From Diatrype stigma (taxonomy: Eukaryota > Ascomycota > Sordariomycetes > Xylariales > Diatrypaceae), in NCBI GenBank assembly GCA_022225965.2, contig JAKJXP020000056.1, positions 62,001-126,000 on the forward strand: a DNA stretch of 64,000 nucleotides, in the 5' to 3' direction. Shown here piece after piece: positions 47,150-58,719 of this stretch (positions are counted from its first letter, which is position 1; each line of letters starts with the position of its first letter). A program made the translations under genes and the position numbers. A model generated the notes under the pieces. That model was not told the DNA's origin. It searched no databases and saw only the letters and a program-made list of their open reading frames with translations.

Positions 47150-50100
47150 TTATAACCGATTTGCGTAATTTTAAAAATGGCAGCAGGTTTTGTTTTTTTA
47201 AACGATTAAAGTTATATTAAATAATATGAATCTTGCGTAATACGTTTTTTAAGGGCCGTAGTAAAACTTTAGCAATTTCGTAAATGTTATTAATAAATAT
47301 CGTTAAATAATTAATAATCTTATAATATGTAAAGCTAAAAAGATAATTAGTTTTTAAATTAAGAAATAATTTGGTTATGTATTTAAAGGCAATCCTAAAA
47401 ATAAAAAAACGCTTTTTAAAAAAACGAAAAACTTTAATTTCTTTTAGCCAATAATGCTTATAAGGAATATATAATATGGTTAAACGTATTTCTTGGAAAA
47501 CACGTTTTTTATTAACCTAATAATAATAATCTTAATAAATCTGTATCTTAACGTTTTTATTAAATGGAAAACATTTCTTGCAATTAAGGCGATATAAGTG
47601 CTTATTAAAAACAAAAAAATAAGGAATTTGTAATTTATTAAGCAAGCGTTATGAAAAATTTTTGCAAAAGGATATATAATAAAGATTAAACTTAAAGCAT
47701 CGTATTAAACATAAGCGGCATTATTTTAAGAAAAGCATAAATTTTATTCGAATTTATTTCTAAAAGTTCTAAATTAATTTGGCTTTGTACCGTTTAAAAA
47801 TAGGATTTAAAAACGAACGAGCTTTAAAGGCTAATTTATTGGCATAAAATTCGGAATTAGCTGCCGTTAATAAAGCTTTAACGGATTTCGAAGCATTATT
47901 TTCGAATACGAACGAAAGCAATAAAATTAATGCCCTTAATAAAGTTTCGGAACTATCCGAATCCAATTAAAAAAAAGCTTACGTAAAACCGGAAGCACTA
48001 TAAAAAGAATTCTAAAACTGGGATTAAATAAAAGGTAAAATTAAGCAAGAAATATTAGTGTTAAAGATTAAATACTAAAATTGCGTAATAAGAAATGTAA
48101 AATTAAAGGCTAAATGCTAAGATTATATTATAGGAAGTATTAAAACCGGAATGTTTTTATGTAATTATCGAATAAGCAAAGCATAAAAATAAAAATTGCT
48201 TAATAAATCTTATCGAATAAAAGATCTCGATAATAATTTTATTAATCGATTTTATTTTATAGCATTAAAGTTAATAAAAAACATAATAAATTGCAATAAA
48301 TTATAAAAAAATATAATAAATATAAAACAATTTCTTTTTTAATAAAAAACGAAACCAAATAAATAATTTATAAAATGATAACAGATTAAATTAAAAGGAT
48401 TTAATTTATTTATTATATGCATTCGTTTTTTTGTTTATATTTATATTACATTATGGTATATCTTTAAATGCATTTTTGTAATTATATGCGTTATTTATAT
48501 ATAAAGCTATCTATTAATTGCTTATTTTAAATCGAAGCATTTAAAAATAACGAAACACTTAAAAATAATAATGCATTATAAATTTCCATAATTATCCGGG
48601 CTTATAATAATATTTATTATATATAATTAAAACGTATATTATCGATTTATGTATAAATCCAGTTTTACTTCGTAATAATATATATTTAAAAATCGCATTA
48701 CGTATATTTTAGTTAGTTTTAAATCTGGTTATATATTATATAATAAGTTATAATAATACGTATATATACAGTAAGAAATAAAAAAGCATGGCTATAATTA
48801 AAACCGAAATATCGAAGCGATAAAAATATAAAGCTTTAATATTATTAAAAAAATTAATATGGTGTAATAAAAGCCGAAAAAAAGGAAATAAAAAAGAATA
48901 CGTATATAATTCATTATACGAATTAAAATAATATAAAAATACCTTTTAATTACAGTTTAAATCATTATAACGAATACTTTATTATTATCGTTATTACTGT
49001 TTATATTTCCTTTTATTTTTGTTATTATTTCGATACGACATTTTATTTCTTTATATTGCATTAATTTATTCCGTATTATTTTTAAAACCATTATTATTAT
49101 TCGGATTTTTTGCGTTATTGGTTATATTAGTTTTGCATTATTAATTGCATTATAAAAATTATTTAATTAATTTTGTTAAATTTCTTTATATTTATTATAT
49201 TATTTATTATATTACGTTATCGGCCTTTTCTTAGTAATTCTTTTATTATGGCCATTCTTTTTATTCCTTTCCGGATACGTCCTTTAAAAGCCGACTTCGG
49301 ATTAAACGTTATTATATTAATTATTATTCAAGGCATCGAATTCTTTATCCGAAACGTTTAATTCCTTAATTTCGGCAATTTGGCTATAATCTTAATTATA
49401 GGAACTCTTTTTCCTAATAATTTATTCGATTAGCCGGCATTAATAAATTATTTTTATAAGTTAGAAATAATAATTAACGCTATATAATTCGAAATGGGAA
49501 CAAATTAAAATGAATATTTGCGTAATTTAATTCTGTAAATTTAAGGCTTTTATTTTCCTTAGGTTATTTATATATGCAATCCTTTTAAAAAGAATGGCTA
49601 TTATATTATTATGCAATGCCACCTAAAAAAAATAATCCGATAAATATAATTTATATATCAGCATTATTATAAACATAATATTAATGCTTTTTAATTAGGC
49701 TTTTTATTTCATCTCTTATATTTTCGGACGTTCCCTTTATTAAAGCACTTATTTCTTGCAATTTGTTTGATATAATACGATTATATTTCAATTGCCGTAA
49801 GTTCCGTTTAAAGGATACCATTAAGCCCTTATTAAATAAAAGGATATTTATTAAGTTAAGGTTTTTCTTTAATAAGTCGGAAAAGGCTTCGGGCGTTTTT
49901 ATAAACAAAAGAAGTTATATATTCTTTATTTTCGTTTTCGTTATTAATTTTTAGCGCAAAAAATATTTCTTTTGCATAAATAATAATAAAAACCTTAAAT
50001 TAAAGAATGGCCAAGAATTATATAAATTAGGCATAATTTTCGGTTAGCTTAAAAACGAATTTATTAAATTTGCGGAATTTAAACCTTTAGGTACTTTAAT

Positions 50101-51830
50101 ATACGTTCCGATTTATTTCGTATTTGTTAATATTTTTTTAATTCCTATTAATTTATTTAAACCGGCTATTACGTATAACCGTTAAAACGTTGCCTTTTCG
50201 TTATCTTATGGTTATGCTGCTAAAACTTAGCGCAAATTACGTATAGCCGCATTTTCCATTAATAAATAAGCTTATTCGAATCCTAGCGAATTATAAATAA
50301 CGTTTTCCGCGCTTATTTTTTTTAAGCTTACCAATATTCCTAATATATAGGATGTTTTATTTAATTAAGCTTTTTTAATCATTAAAATAACATCGCCTAA
50401 TAAGCAATTGCAAATTCCGAACGACAATAATAATATACCATTAAGCTTACGAAAATAAAGCTCGGCTAAAGCTACGGGCTCGGATAATACCGAGCAAGAT
50501 TTATTTATTAAGCGTTTAAATAATAAGGAATAAATTAATAAATCTTACGAGCATTCTTTTTTTTTACGTTTTAAGCTAATTTATTAAACGGTAAAAAAAT
50601 TATTTCCATTTTTAAAAACAAGCTGGTTAAAAAAGATATAAAAAAATAACGGCGCTAAATAATTTTATTAATATAAAATTAATATAATAAATATAAAAAC
50701 AAATTAAAATAATATACATAAGGTTTGGATTTTTTTTAACATTTCAAGTGCTTTTTTTATAAAGGAAAGCATTTCTTTTAGTAATATATTAATAAATAAT
50801 CGTTATATTCCTATCGGTGCTATAAAATTAAACCCGTAAACCTTAATATTCTTTCGAAATAAAAATATAATATTAAATTTAAGGCTTGCTTTTATTATGC
50901 CTTTTAATTATATTTTAAAATAAGGCGAATATTCCGAAATAAGTTCTATTATGGCTTTATTTATATTAATCGTTTAAATAAATATAAAAAGAAAATACTT
51001 ACGAAATGCTTAATAAAACGAATACTTTAAATCATTGCCATTATAATAGCAATTAATATAAACTCCTTATAAAAAATCAAATCCTGAAATAATATAATTT
51101 ATATGTATATAGCGATTTTAAGGTTTTTTTCTTATAATACATTATATACATCGAAAATTAACTATTTATTTTATGCCTAATACTTAAATTAAAGCAACCT
51201 TAATATTATTCTTTCGACGCAGGCTAAAAGATCGTCGCTATATTGGAATACGTAAATTATTTTTTAATTCGTTACGAATAAGCAAATAAAGCAAATGGCT
51301 TAAATATAATTCCTTAAATCAATCAAATTAATAACGATTAATATTTATATATTTTAAATATATAACTTTTCATGCATAAATATAATTAATAAAAAATAAT
51401 GAAGTTTAAAAAATTGGCTATAACGACAAAGAAATTAATAATATAAATATACGAAATTAAAAGAATACATAAATTAATAAAAATGGCAATGCATTTATTT
51501 AAATATCAATCACATTACATAAAGCTTTTTAAGCATAAGTAATAAATAAATTACGCGTAATAACATAATTAAAAAAAAAGTATTAAATTTTAGCTTTTAA
51601 GTATAAAAAAAATGTTTATTATTAAGAACTTTAAATTTAAAATAAATATAAAACTTAATTATAATATATAAATAACGATATTTTAAAACAAAATAATAAG
51701 GTAAAAGTAATAAAAAAAATACCTTAATTTATTATATATAAAAAAAATTTTTTATAAGTTCATGCATATATCGAATATATTATTATAAGGAAAATGTAAT
51801 TATTAAAACATTTTATCTTATTATATACAT
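47150..51830. other. AT-rich degenerate sequence, not assigned
   Basis: No family signature is recognised. Two short minus-strand frames with protein-like composition remain: 47966-47769 (MDSDSSETLLRALILLLSFV...) and 49908-49681 (MFIKTPEAFSDLLKKNLNLI..., highly charged and helical). They could be the N-terminal part of the Helitron protein or another transposon gene. Stops are dense elsewhere. Confidence 0.45.
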
Positions 51831-53600
51831 ATATGTATTATAAAATCATATATAAGTTAAAAGCATATATTGCTTAAATATATAATAATTATTCCAATAT
51901 TAATAAAAAATTATATAAAGGCATATTATTATGTATAATATAAAGTAAAAAATATATATTATAAACTTATATTTTCATTACGAATTTATTTTAAAACCAT
52001 AAATGCCATTATTACTTTTTATTTTTTATGGAAATAATATTACTATATATTTAATTTATTTAATTCCTTTTTAACGTTATTTAAAAATCGCATAAGATTT
52101 TTTGATAATCGTTATTTAAAATTACGATATATAAACTTTATAATGCGACTTAATAAACGTAACTGGATTAAAAAAAAAGCGAATAAAGCCGCCGTAATAA
52201 AAACATTCTTAGTCTTTATTATAAAAAACGCAATTAGCATATGCATTTTTATAAAATCCATAAACCGACCGATAAAAATAAAATAATTACATGCCAGCAA
52301 TTTGTATTATGGTTTTATAATAATTATAAAATTCGTCGTACTTACAATTAATTATTTCATTTCGTTAAATTAAATATGCATCCAACTTATTATTATCGAT
52401 ATAAAAGTCGTTATTTCATAAAAAAACAGTTATAACATATAATACGTCTTATATTTATTAACGATATATTCTGCATTTATTTTCGTAATTAAAATAATAC
52501 CAAAAGGTTTTAAAATATAAAGGAACATATTATAATAAGGATTTATTAAACTATAATTTTGAAATATTGGGTTATAATTTTAAAATATCCGGCGGCATAA
52601 TTAAAAATAAAACAAGATTAATAATCGGAAAAGAATATTTTATCGTATTATTATTATAATCTTATAAATATTAAGTTAATAATTAATTATTTAAAACTAT
52701 AAATATATATACGTACGTCCGTAAATGGCATAAAAAGGCTTATTAAAATATTAAAATGCTTTTGCATTTTAACTGGTAAAAATAAATTACTTATGAATAT
52801 TATATTAATATTAATTTATAAGTATTATATTAATTAAAACATAATTAATTAAAATATAATTAAAAATATAATGAAATATTTTATCCAATAATATTGACAT
52901 TACCATTTTCTTATATTTTTTAAATATGGATAATATAACTTTATATAATTATGTTTAAATATTATTAAATTACCTGAAATATTAAATATAAAATATTTAT
53001 TAAGCTAATTATTTAATCGTTTAACGATAATAATTCCAATATCTTAATGGCTTAATAATATTTTATAAATAATTATTACGATAATAATATTAATTAATAT
53101 TAAATGAAGCATATAAAAATAATTATGCAATTTATAATTTTAATAACGACGGAAATTAATTAATATATGATGCTATTAAAATATTTATTTAACGATAAAA
53201 TGTAATAAAGCTATATAAATCGTTATTATATTAGATATTATTAATATAATAAAGCATAATAAAGGGATTTTACAAAACGTATCCGTAAATAACGGTATTA
53301 TAATATAAGCGATTAAATAAATCCAATTAATAATATTAAAAATGCGTTATAATATCAAATAATAAAATAAAAATTAATAAGGCTTAATAATAATAGCAAT
53401 AATAAAAAATAATTAATTAACTTTAAAAATCGTAATTAAATATAAAATTTATACATTAATTTATTTAAATAATCGTAATTAAATGCTTTAAATAAAAAAT
53501 TAACGTTTGCTTCGAATTAACATTCGCTTATGTAATAATATTACGTTTAAATATAAAGAGCTTTAGAATATTAAAAAAACCAGCAAAAAATACTTGTATA
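51830..53600. repeat. Unidentified AT-rich repeat, copy 2
   Basis: Diverged direct copy of 37060-39010 (see that entry). This copy is more AT-rich. Its minus-strand frame 52300-52112 corresponds to the region of copy 1 around 37560-37440. Confidence 0.5.
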
Positions 53601-53739
53601 ATAAAAAATTAAAATAATGCTAAATCGCGAATATTTAATCGCAAATATGTAATCGTAAAAATTCGGTCGCAAATATTCGGTCGTAATAAAAAGGCAACTA
53701 AAAGAAATAAAAAATTAAAAAATTAAAAACAGCGAAAAA

Positions 53740-54060
53740 TTATAATAACAATAACATATAACAAAAATAATAAAAATTAAAAATAATAGCAATAATAATA
53801 AATAAAAATAACAAAAACAGCAATAAATATTAATAACAAAAAGGCAATAATAAAAAAGCGGCAATAAAAAAAAACCACAATAACAAAAATATGGCTGGAA
53901 TAACGGAAATTATAACGGAAGCAGTAAAAAATATAATTATAACAACAAAAACCCGAAGCCCATAAATAACAGCAATAGCCAAAAATAATGGCGGCAATAA
54001 TAAAAATTACGGCATTAATACGTAAAATTAAAGCTAGCAATTGGCAGCAATAAAAAAAAC
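53740..54060 (+). pseudogene. Asn-rich coding relic
   Basis: One plus-strand frame reads as an Asn/Lys/Gly/Tyr-rich tail (KYGWNNGNYNGSSKKYNYNN, about 53885-53945) with a few stops. It resembles the Asn-rich tail of the MULE transposase and the Asn-rich nucleocapsid of the outer gypsy. Repeated TATTTTAAAAG motifs follow at 54087-54150, which may mark the end of another degraded element. Confidence 0.4.
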
Positions 54061-54299
54061 CATAAGAAATAATAAATATGGGCTAATAATTAGCTATTTT
54101 AAGCATAAAGCGAATTGGTAGCCAATTATTTTAAAAGGGCATAACCCGCTATTTTAAAAGAATACGGGCCGTTATGTGCATATTAAGTTACTTTCCTATT
54201 TGGGACAGGCAATTCCATTTAATTCCCATAAAAAAAAAAAGCGACACAATAACCCTTCGTTTTATTACGGTATAAGCAAGCTTATAACCTACGTTAATA

Positions 54300-55088
54300 C
54301 TTAGGCAAATTAATATCAACAATGTTAGCTCTTAATGTAAGGCATATCGGTCTTCGAGCCGCACAGTATGAAAAGGATGCATGGCAAGCTCTAAAGCAAC
54401 TCAACTATCAGCTTCTAGTTGCAGCTATTCAAAGTAATAGGGGTTAGTTTCACAACACCCCTGCCCCTAACTGAAGAGGAAGACCTGAATAAGGCAGACA
54501 TACTTTCTAATATCTGAGTACAGCATACAAAGAGTACAGCATACAAAGAACGGCTCAACTGTACCTGTCAGCATATCTTTCTCATTATGAATGACGTGGG
54601 TTTTCGCCAAAGGGAATTATTTGTGTAATCCTTTCATGTTTTACTTGAAAGAATGAAAGCCTAATCGTCCCAGAAGATTATTTAAGAAACAACAACCAAC
54701 AATGATGTTTGATGAACATCAAAGCATAGTATGGCACCACAATAATGGATTTCAGCAATGCATCCTAGGGTAAAACTTGATTTAAAATATGAACCGAGCT
54801 GCACCTAATAAAGAAGAATAAGGTGAATTGCACCTTTACCAACCTCAGGAGATGACTCATTTACCTGTTGCCTTAGCATTGCCTAGCAGCTGGACTTTCT
54901 TGCCAAAGAATCCCCGATCCAAGTATATAAACTGGTTTTCATATTTAACATACGATCGATACTAGCACCAAATGAGAACCACAGAGTTTATTCCGACAAC
55001 TCAACTTTAAGGACTGGCCCACTGCTACCTTAGTATCAAACCCCCTTTTCCCATTCGAGATTATACTGGCACATGCTATCACTCAAAC
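54300..55088. other. Intergenic region upstream of the NLR gene
   Basis: Composition returns to normal here. There is no gene. A duplicated ACAGCATACAAAGA (54521 and 54538) and a TATAAA-like ATATAAAC at 54924 precede the NLR start, so the promoter begins within about 800 bp of RIP-mutated repeats. Confidence 0.55.
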
Positions 55089-58000
55089 ATGGCCGACATC
55101 GTAGCGGGCCTAATAGAAATGGTAGGCAGTATCAACAGTATCATCAACTGGTGCAAGGAGTACTACAAGAGCGTCCGCAATGCAGCAACATCTATGACCA
55201 AAATCATAGTCTTGCTGGGTTCTTGGAAGCCTCAACTTGAGCTCCTAGAAGATCTCATTGCACCAGATAACCAGAAGGCCCAATCCATGAGAATGGCACT
55301 AGCTAGTGACAGCACATTGCAGCAAACACGACGCTGTCTCCAAGACCTCAGGAAACTCGTGACGCCAGAGCCGGGAACTTCCTCCCCTAACCACCCTGTG
55401 CGTCGGGTGTATGAAAAGCTGACATGGCCTATCCTGAAGGAAGACAAGGTGAACGAGCTCTTACGAGAACTAGAGACTCATAAGAGCTCCATCAATATGC
55501 TCCTGTGCACGGAAACTGCGTAAGAGGCACCATATCTTGTCGTCTCTCCACCCGCTGACTATATATAGTTGGAACATGAGTGGACTTCAAGAGGAGGTTA
55601 AGCAATGCGGAGCGAAGTTGTCCGGTAAGTCAATGTGGCATATCGTTAACACGCGTAGCCTAACATGCTGATGCTGGCTAAACAGATCAGGAGACACGAA
55701 CAATCCTGAATTGGCTCCGGCCCGACAAGATCGATTGCCACGAAATACACCTTGAGAAGCAAGAGATGATAGAGGACGAGACTTGCGACTGGATGATCCG
55801 ATCTGAAATCTGGAGTGCGTGGACAGAAGGGGGCTCTGCATCGGAATACGGCCACCGCCGTTTCCTCTGGATCCACGGGATCCCGGGTGCTGGCAAGACG
55901 ATCCTCGCCTCATTTCTGATTGACACCACTGCCTTGAGGTGCCAATCGAAAGGATACTCGTATTACTACTGCTCACACCAGCGAGGGCAGGACGAGACGC
56001 GGTCTTTTTTGCAATGGGTGCTCAAAGACTTGTGCACTCAATCCAACCACTTCGTCCCCACGGAACTCCATCATACGTATGACCAATATAGACACAATGT
56101 CCTCGGCGTCTCGATCGACATCCTGTTGAAGTGTCTCCTGGCCGTCACAAAGCAATTTAGACGCCAAGTATTCATTATTGTCGATGCCGTGGATGAGAGT
56201 TCGAAGCCACGAAACCATTTCCTCAGAGTCTTGACGACTATTGGCACGGATCCCGCCTTTCGGCATGTTTCCCTTCTTATGACCAGCCGAGATGAGTTGG
56301 AGATCCGAGCCGCGCTTGAAGCTTTGCCCCCTCTCGGGAACACATCCACATTCCTTGAGACAGGCGTCATACTCACGCCTCAAGTTTCGCCTTTGCGCCC
56401 GGCCGCACGGTATAGTATACGCCAGCCGCCACCAGGTCCATCGACTTATGTCTCAAGCCCACAGGGGACTCCATCGCGTGGCCCAACTCCAGGCTTTGGA
56501 TCACCGAGTCGTCCACAGACACCTATACGTAGCCCAAGCGCTATGAGCCCGTATTGGACAGCTCAAGCCTCGAGTGATTCGACCATAGCACGGCAACTGG
56601 AAATGCAATATTCGAGCCCACAGCGTCCGGGTAAGCGCGGCCCTGAGGAGTCTGCATCTGAAGAGCCACATACGCCATCCCAACGTGGCGGTCGGCGTAT
56701 AGCAATTCCAACTCGTCCACACCGTGGGGAAATACTCGTTCCGGAGATTCACAAGGCTAATCAGGCTTACACGGAGCTGTCCATGGACAATCACTTTGTA
56801 CTGAAAGCTATCCGCACCTATGTCCATCACAAACTGGGGCGAATCGATCAGTTCAGATACCTACGACCTGAGTTTCTCGAGAAGATTGAGACCCAGCTAG
56901 CAAGGGATGCCAGAGGGATGTAAGTGCACGCCTTGTCTTTCCCTTCCCGTCTTTTATGAAAGCGAAACGTGAAATATATTTACCAAACCAAGGGGATAGC
57001 GAAGCGGGCTAACTGATTTCGCGAAATACTCACTATAGGTTTCGATGGGTCGCTTGCCAGATCGACATGATGAACAAGCTCGAGCTGAGCGACGAGGCAT
57101 CGATCGAAAACCTGCTGGAGAACCTGCCCAAGACGGTCTTCGACACGTACGAGCGGCTGATCGCCCACAACATCCCGGACGCGGGCGGCCACAACCAGAA
57201 CAACCGGACGTTCGCGCGCACGGCGCTGGCGCTGATCTGCAGCAACACGGCGGCGATCCCCAGCGCCGACGTGCTGGTGGAGGCGTCCCTGTTCAACGTG
57301 CAGCGCGGGCTGGCGCACGGCTACAACGTGCACCAGCTAGAGAAGATCCTCGGGTGCCTCGTCAAGGTGACGCGGCTTAACCGCCGGCCGCAGTCGCACT
57401 TCAAGCGCGACGACGAGGGCGCCGTGCGCTTTCGCGTAGCACCCGCACACTATACCGTCAAAGAGTACCTGTACGCCAAAGAGACGGCCGAGGGCCCCGC
57501 CAAGGACTTCGCGCTTTCGACCAGCACGACGCAGGTGCTGGAGCTGCAAGTCGTCTTCAACGGGCTGCTGGAGTTCGAACCGCAGACCAGCAGGAACTTG
57601 CCGCCAACGCGCTACGAGGAGTACTGCTTCCGGATGACGGACCGGGCGCTGCGGCAGCGGCGCGCCCTCATCGCGCGCGAGCCGGCCATCACAGTCCCGG
57701 TCCTGAAGTGTCTGAAGCCCCAAGCCAAGCACTACCAAATATTCCGAAAGAACCAGACCGTCCGCAACATGTTCCCGCGCTGGGGCGAGCTGCAAGCCGT
57801 CTTCCGTGTCGACAAGGGCGCCGTCCTCCCCTCCCAAAAGGAGACTGGCATCCTCGTCAGCCTCCTCGTCCTCAAGTGGCCCGAGCTCGCCGCCATCTAC
57901 CTGCGCGACCTGACGTCCGAGAGGCGCGCCGCCGTCTGGGCCGACCGCTTCACCACCACGGGGGCCGAGGCCGAGGCCGGCGGCGGCAGCGGGGGTCGCG

Positions 58001-58719
58001 GTCGCGGCGGCGGTCAGCCGGCACCCCCCGGCGCGGTGGGCACGACGACCCTCCTGCGGCTCTGTGTGTCGCTGCGGCGGATCGAGTTCCTCGAGCAGCT
58101 GATCGAAGTCGGCGGGGCGGACTTCGCGCACGAGACGGGCATCCTGTACGCGGCGCTGCGAGAGCCGTACGCGCCGGCCGGGGATGGCCCCTCGGCGGCG
58201 GCGGCGGCCGCTGCCCCGGCGGGCCAGGGCCAGGGCAGGGGGATGGCGCGGCAGCAGAAGGACGACGGGGCGATCACGGGCCAGCTGCTGAAGATGGTGC
58301 TGCAGCGGGGCGCGGACCCGAACCCGCGGGGCTACCAGTGCACGCCGCTGCAGGTGGCGGTGCGGCATCTCGAGGAGCGCTGGGTCCAGAGCCTGCTGAT
58401 CGAGCACGCGGACGCCAACGCCGTGGGCGACCCGGCCGGGGCCCACCCGTTCGGCGGCGAGTGTGCGGAGGACGACGAGGACTGGTTCGAGGAGCACCCG
58501 CTGTGGATCTGCCGCGATACCACGCCGAACTGGCATGAGATGGACGACTTCGAGCTGCCCGATCAGATCCGGCACGCGAGAGTCCGGGTTGAGAACCTGC
58601 TGCTCCAGTATGGGGCTGAGGAGCCCGAGGAGGAGGAGGAGGAGGAGGACGGACAAGACGGGGCGGGTGAGGGAGGCGGAAAGGCGTCGCAACCTGATGT
58701 GATCGTGATCGACTCCTAG
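55089..58719 (+). CDS. NACHT-domain STAND protein (fungal NLR-like) with ankyrin repeats
   Basis: Four exons, 55089-55519, 55569-55624, 55686-56919 and 57039-58719 (GT-AG introns of 49, 61 and 119 bp), give 1,133 aa. Residues 1-140 form an all-helical N-terminal domain typical of fungal STAND proteins (MADIVAGLIEMVGSINSIIN; KVNELLRELETHKSSINMLL). The NACHT part has Walker A GIPGAGKT at about 227-234 and a Walker B-like VFIIVDAVDE at about 324-333. The last intron splits the conserved GMFRWVACQIDMMNKLE, and NLPKTVFDTYERL follows. Ankyrin-like repeats cover about 905-1040 (LLKMVLQRGADPNPRGYQCT), then an acidic tail. Residues about 392-513 are an unusual Pro/Ser-rich insertion between NACHT and the winged-helix-like region. 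Exon 4 is far richer in GC than exons 1-3. The likely role is non-self recognition or regulated cell death; the effector type of the N-terminus is not certain. Confidence 0.9.

Larger units (their letters stand above)
39900..47150 (-). pseudogene. Helitron-like Rep/helicase relic
   Basis: The minus strand carries a long, stop-riddled helicase-like protein. A PIF1-type Walker A block, FYFGEKSGIGKSRVIKAL (41744-41709 and just beyond; family form GxxGTGKSRVI), is followed downstream by a GDF-Q-F-P-type motif III relic (FFKDFYQFVPIR-like, about 41390-41355) and a TEQxR / LLNxRV-like region (about 41230-41100). Then comes a VxxNKYPGFKVINDTEF segment (40880-40810), typical of PIF1 helicases near motif V. 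Upstream (about 45.0-46.9 kb) are blocks resembling the Helitron-like N-terminal domain (DLNYFAFTFIKILPYKTGG; NPFIITALKHNYNFLLIYTK). The order Rep-like then helicase supports a Helitron. The gene is interrupted by a 1.7-kb segment at 42636-44317. Ends of the element are not resolved, and the HUH motif was not found. Confidence 0.6.
16440..54300. other. AT-rich, RIP-type transposon island
   Basis: Composition changes abruptly at both ends. Inside, TpA is very abundant, CpA and TpG are scarce in most lines, and CpG persists. Every recognisable coding relic is riddled with TAA/TAG stops and with substitutions explained by C to T or G to A. Paired repeats (LTRs, TIRs) differ mainly by transitions. 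This is the signature of repeat-induced point mutation in ascomycetes. No intact host gene is seen across about 38 kb. Such blocks are normally H3K9-methylated heterochromatin, which is inference here. The island is built from at least one MULE, two nested Ty3/gypsy elements, a Helitron relic and unidentified repeats. Confidence 0.88.

Noticed and set aside
16440..54300. The AT-rich block as a regional centromere
   Set aside because: Length (38 kb) and composition could fit a small fungal centromere, but known RIP-rich centromeres are usually longer, and nothing in the sequence alone shows CENP-A. A transposon island explains everything visible.
57337..58692. 451-codon minus-strand frame opposite the NLR
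   Set aside because: Shadow of the GC-rich exon 4; the plus strand carries the NLR domain structure.
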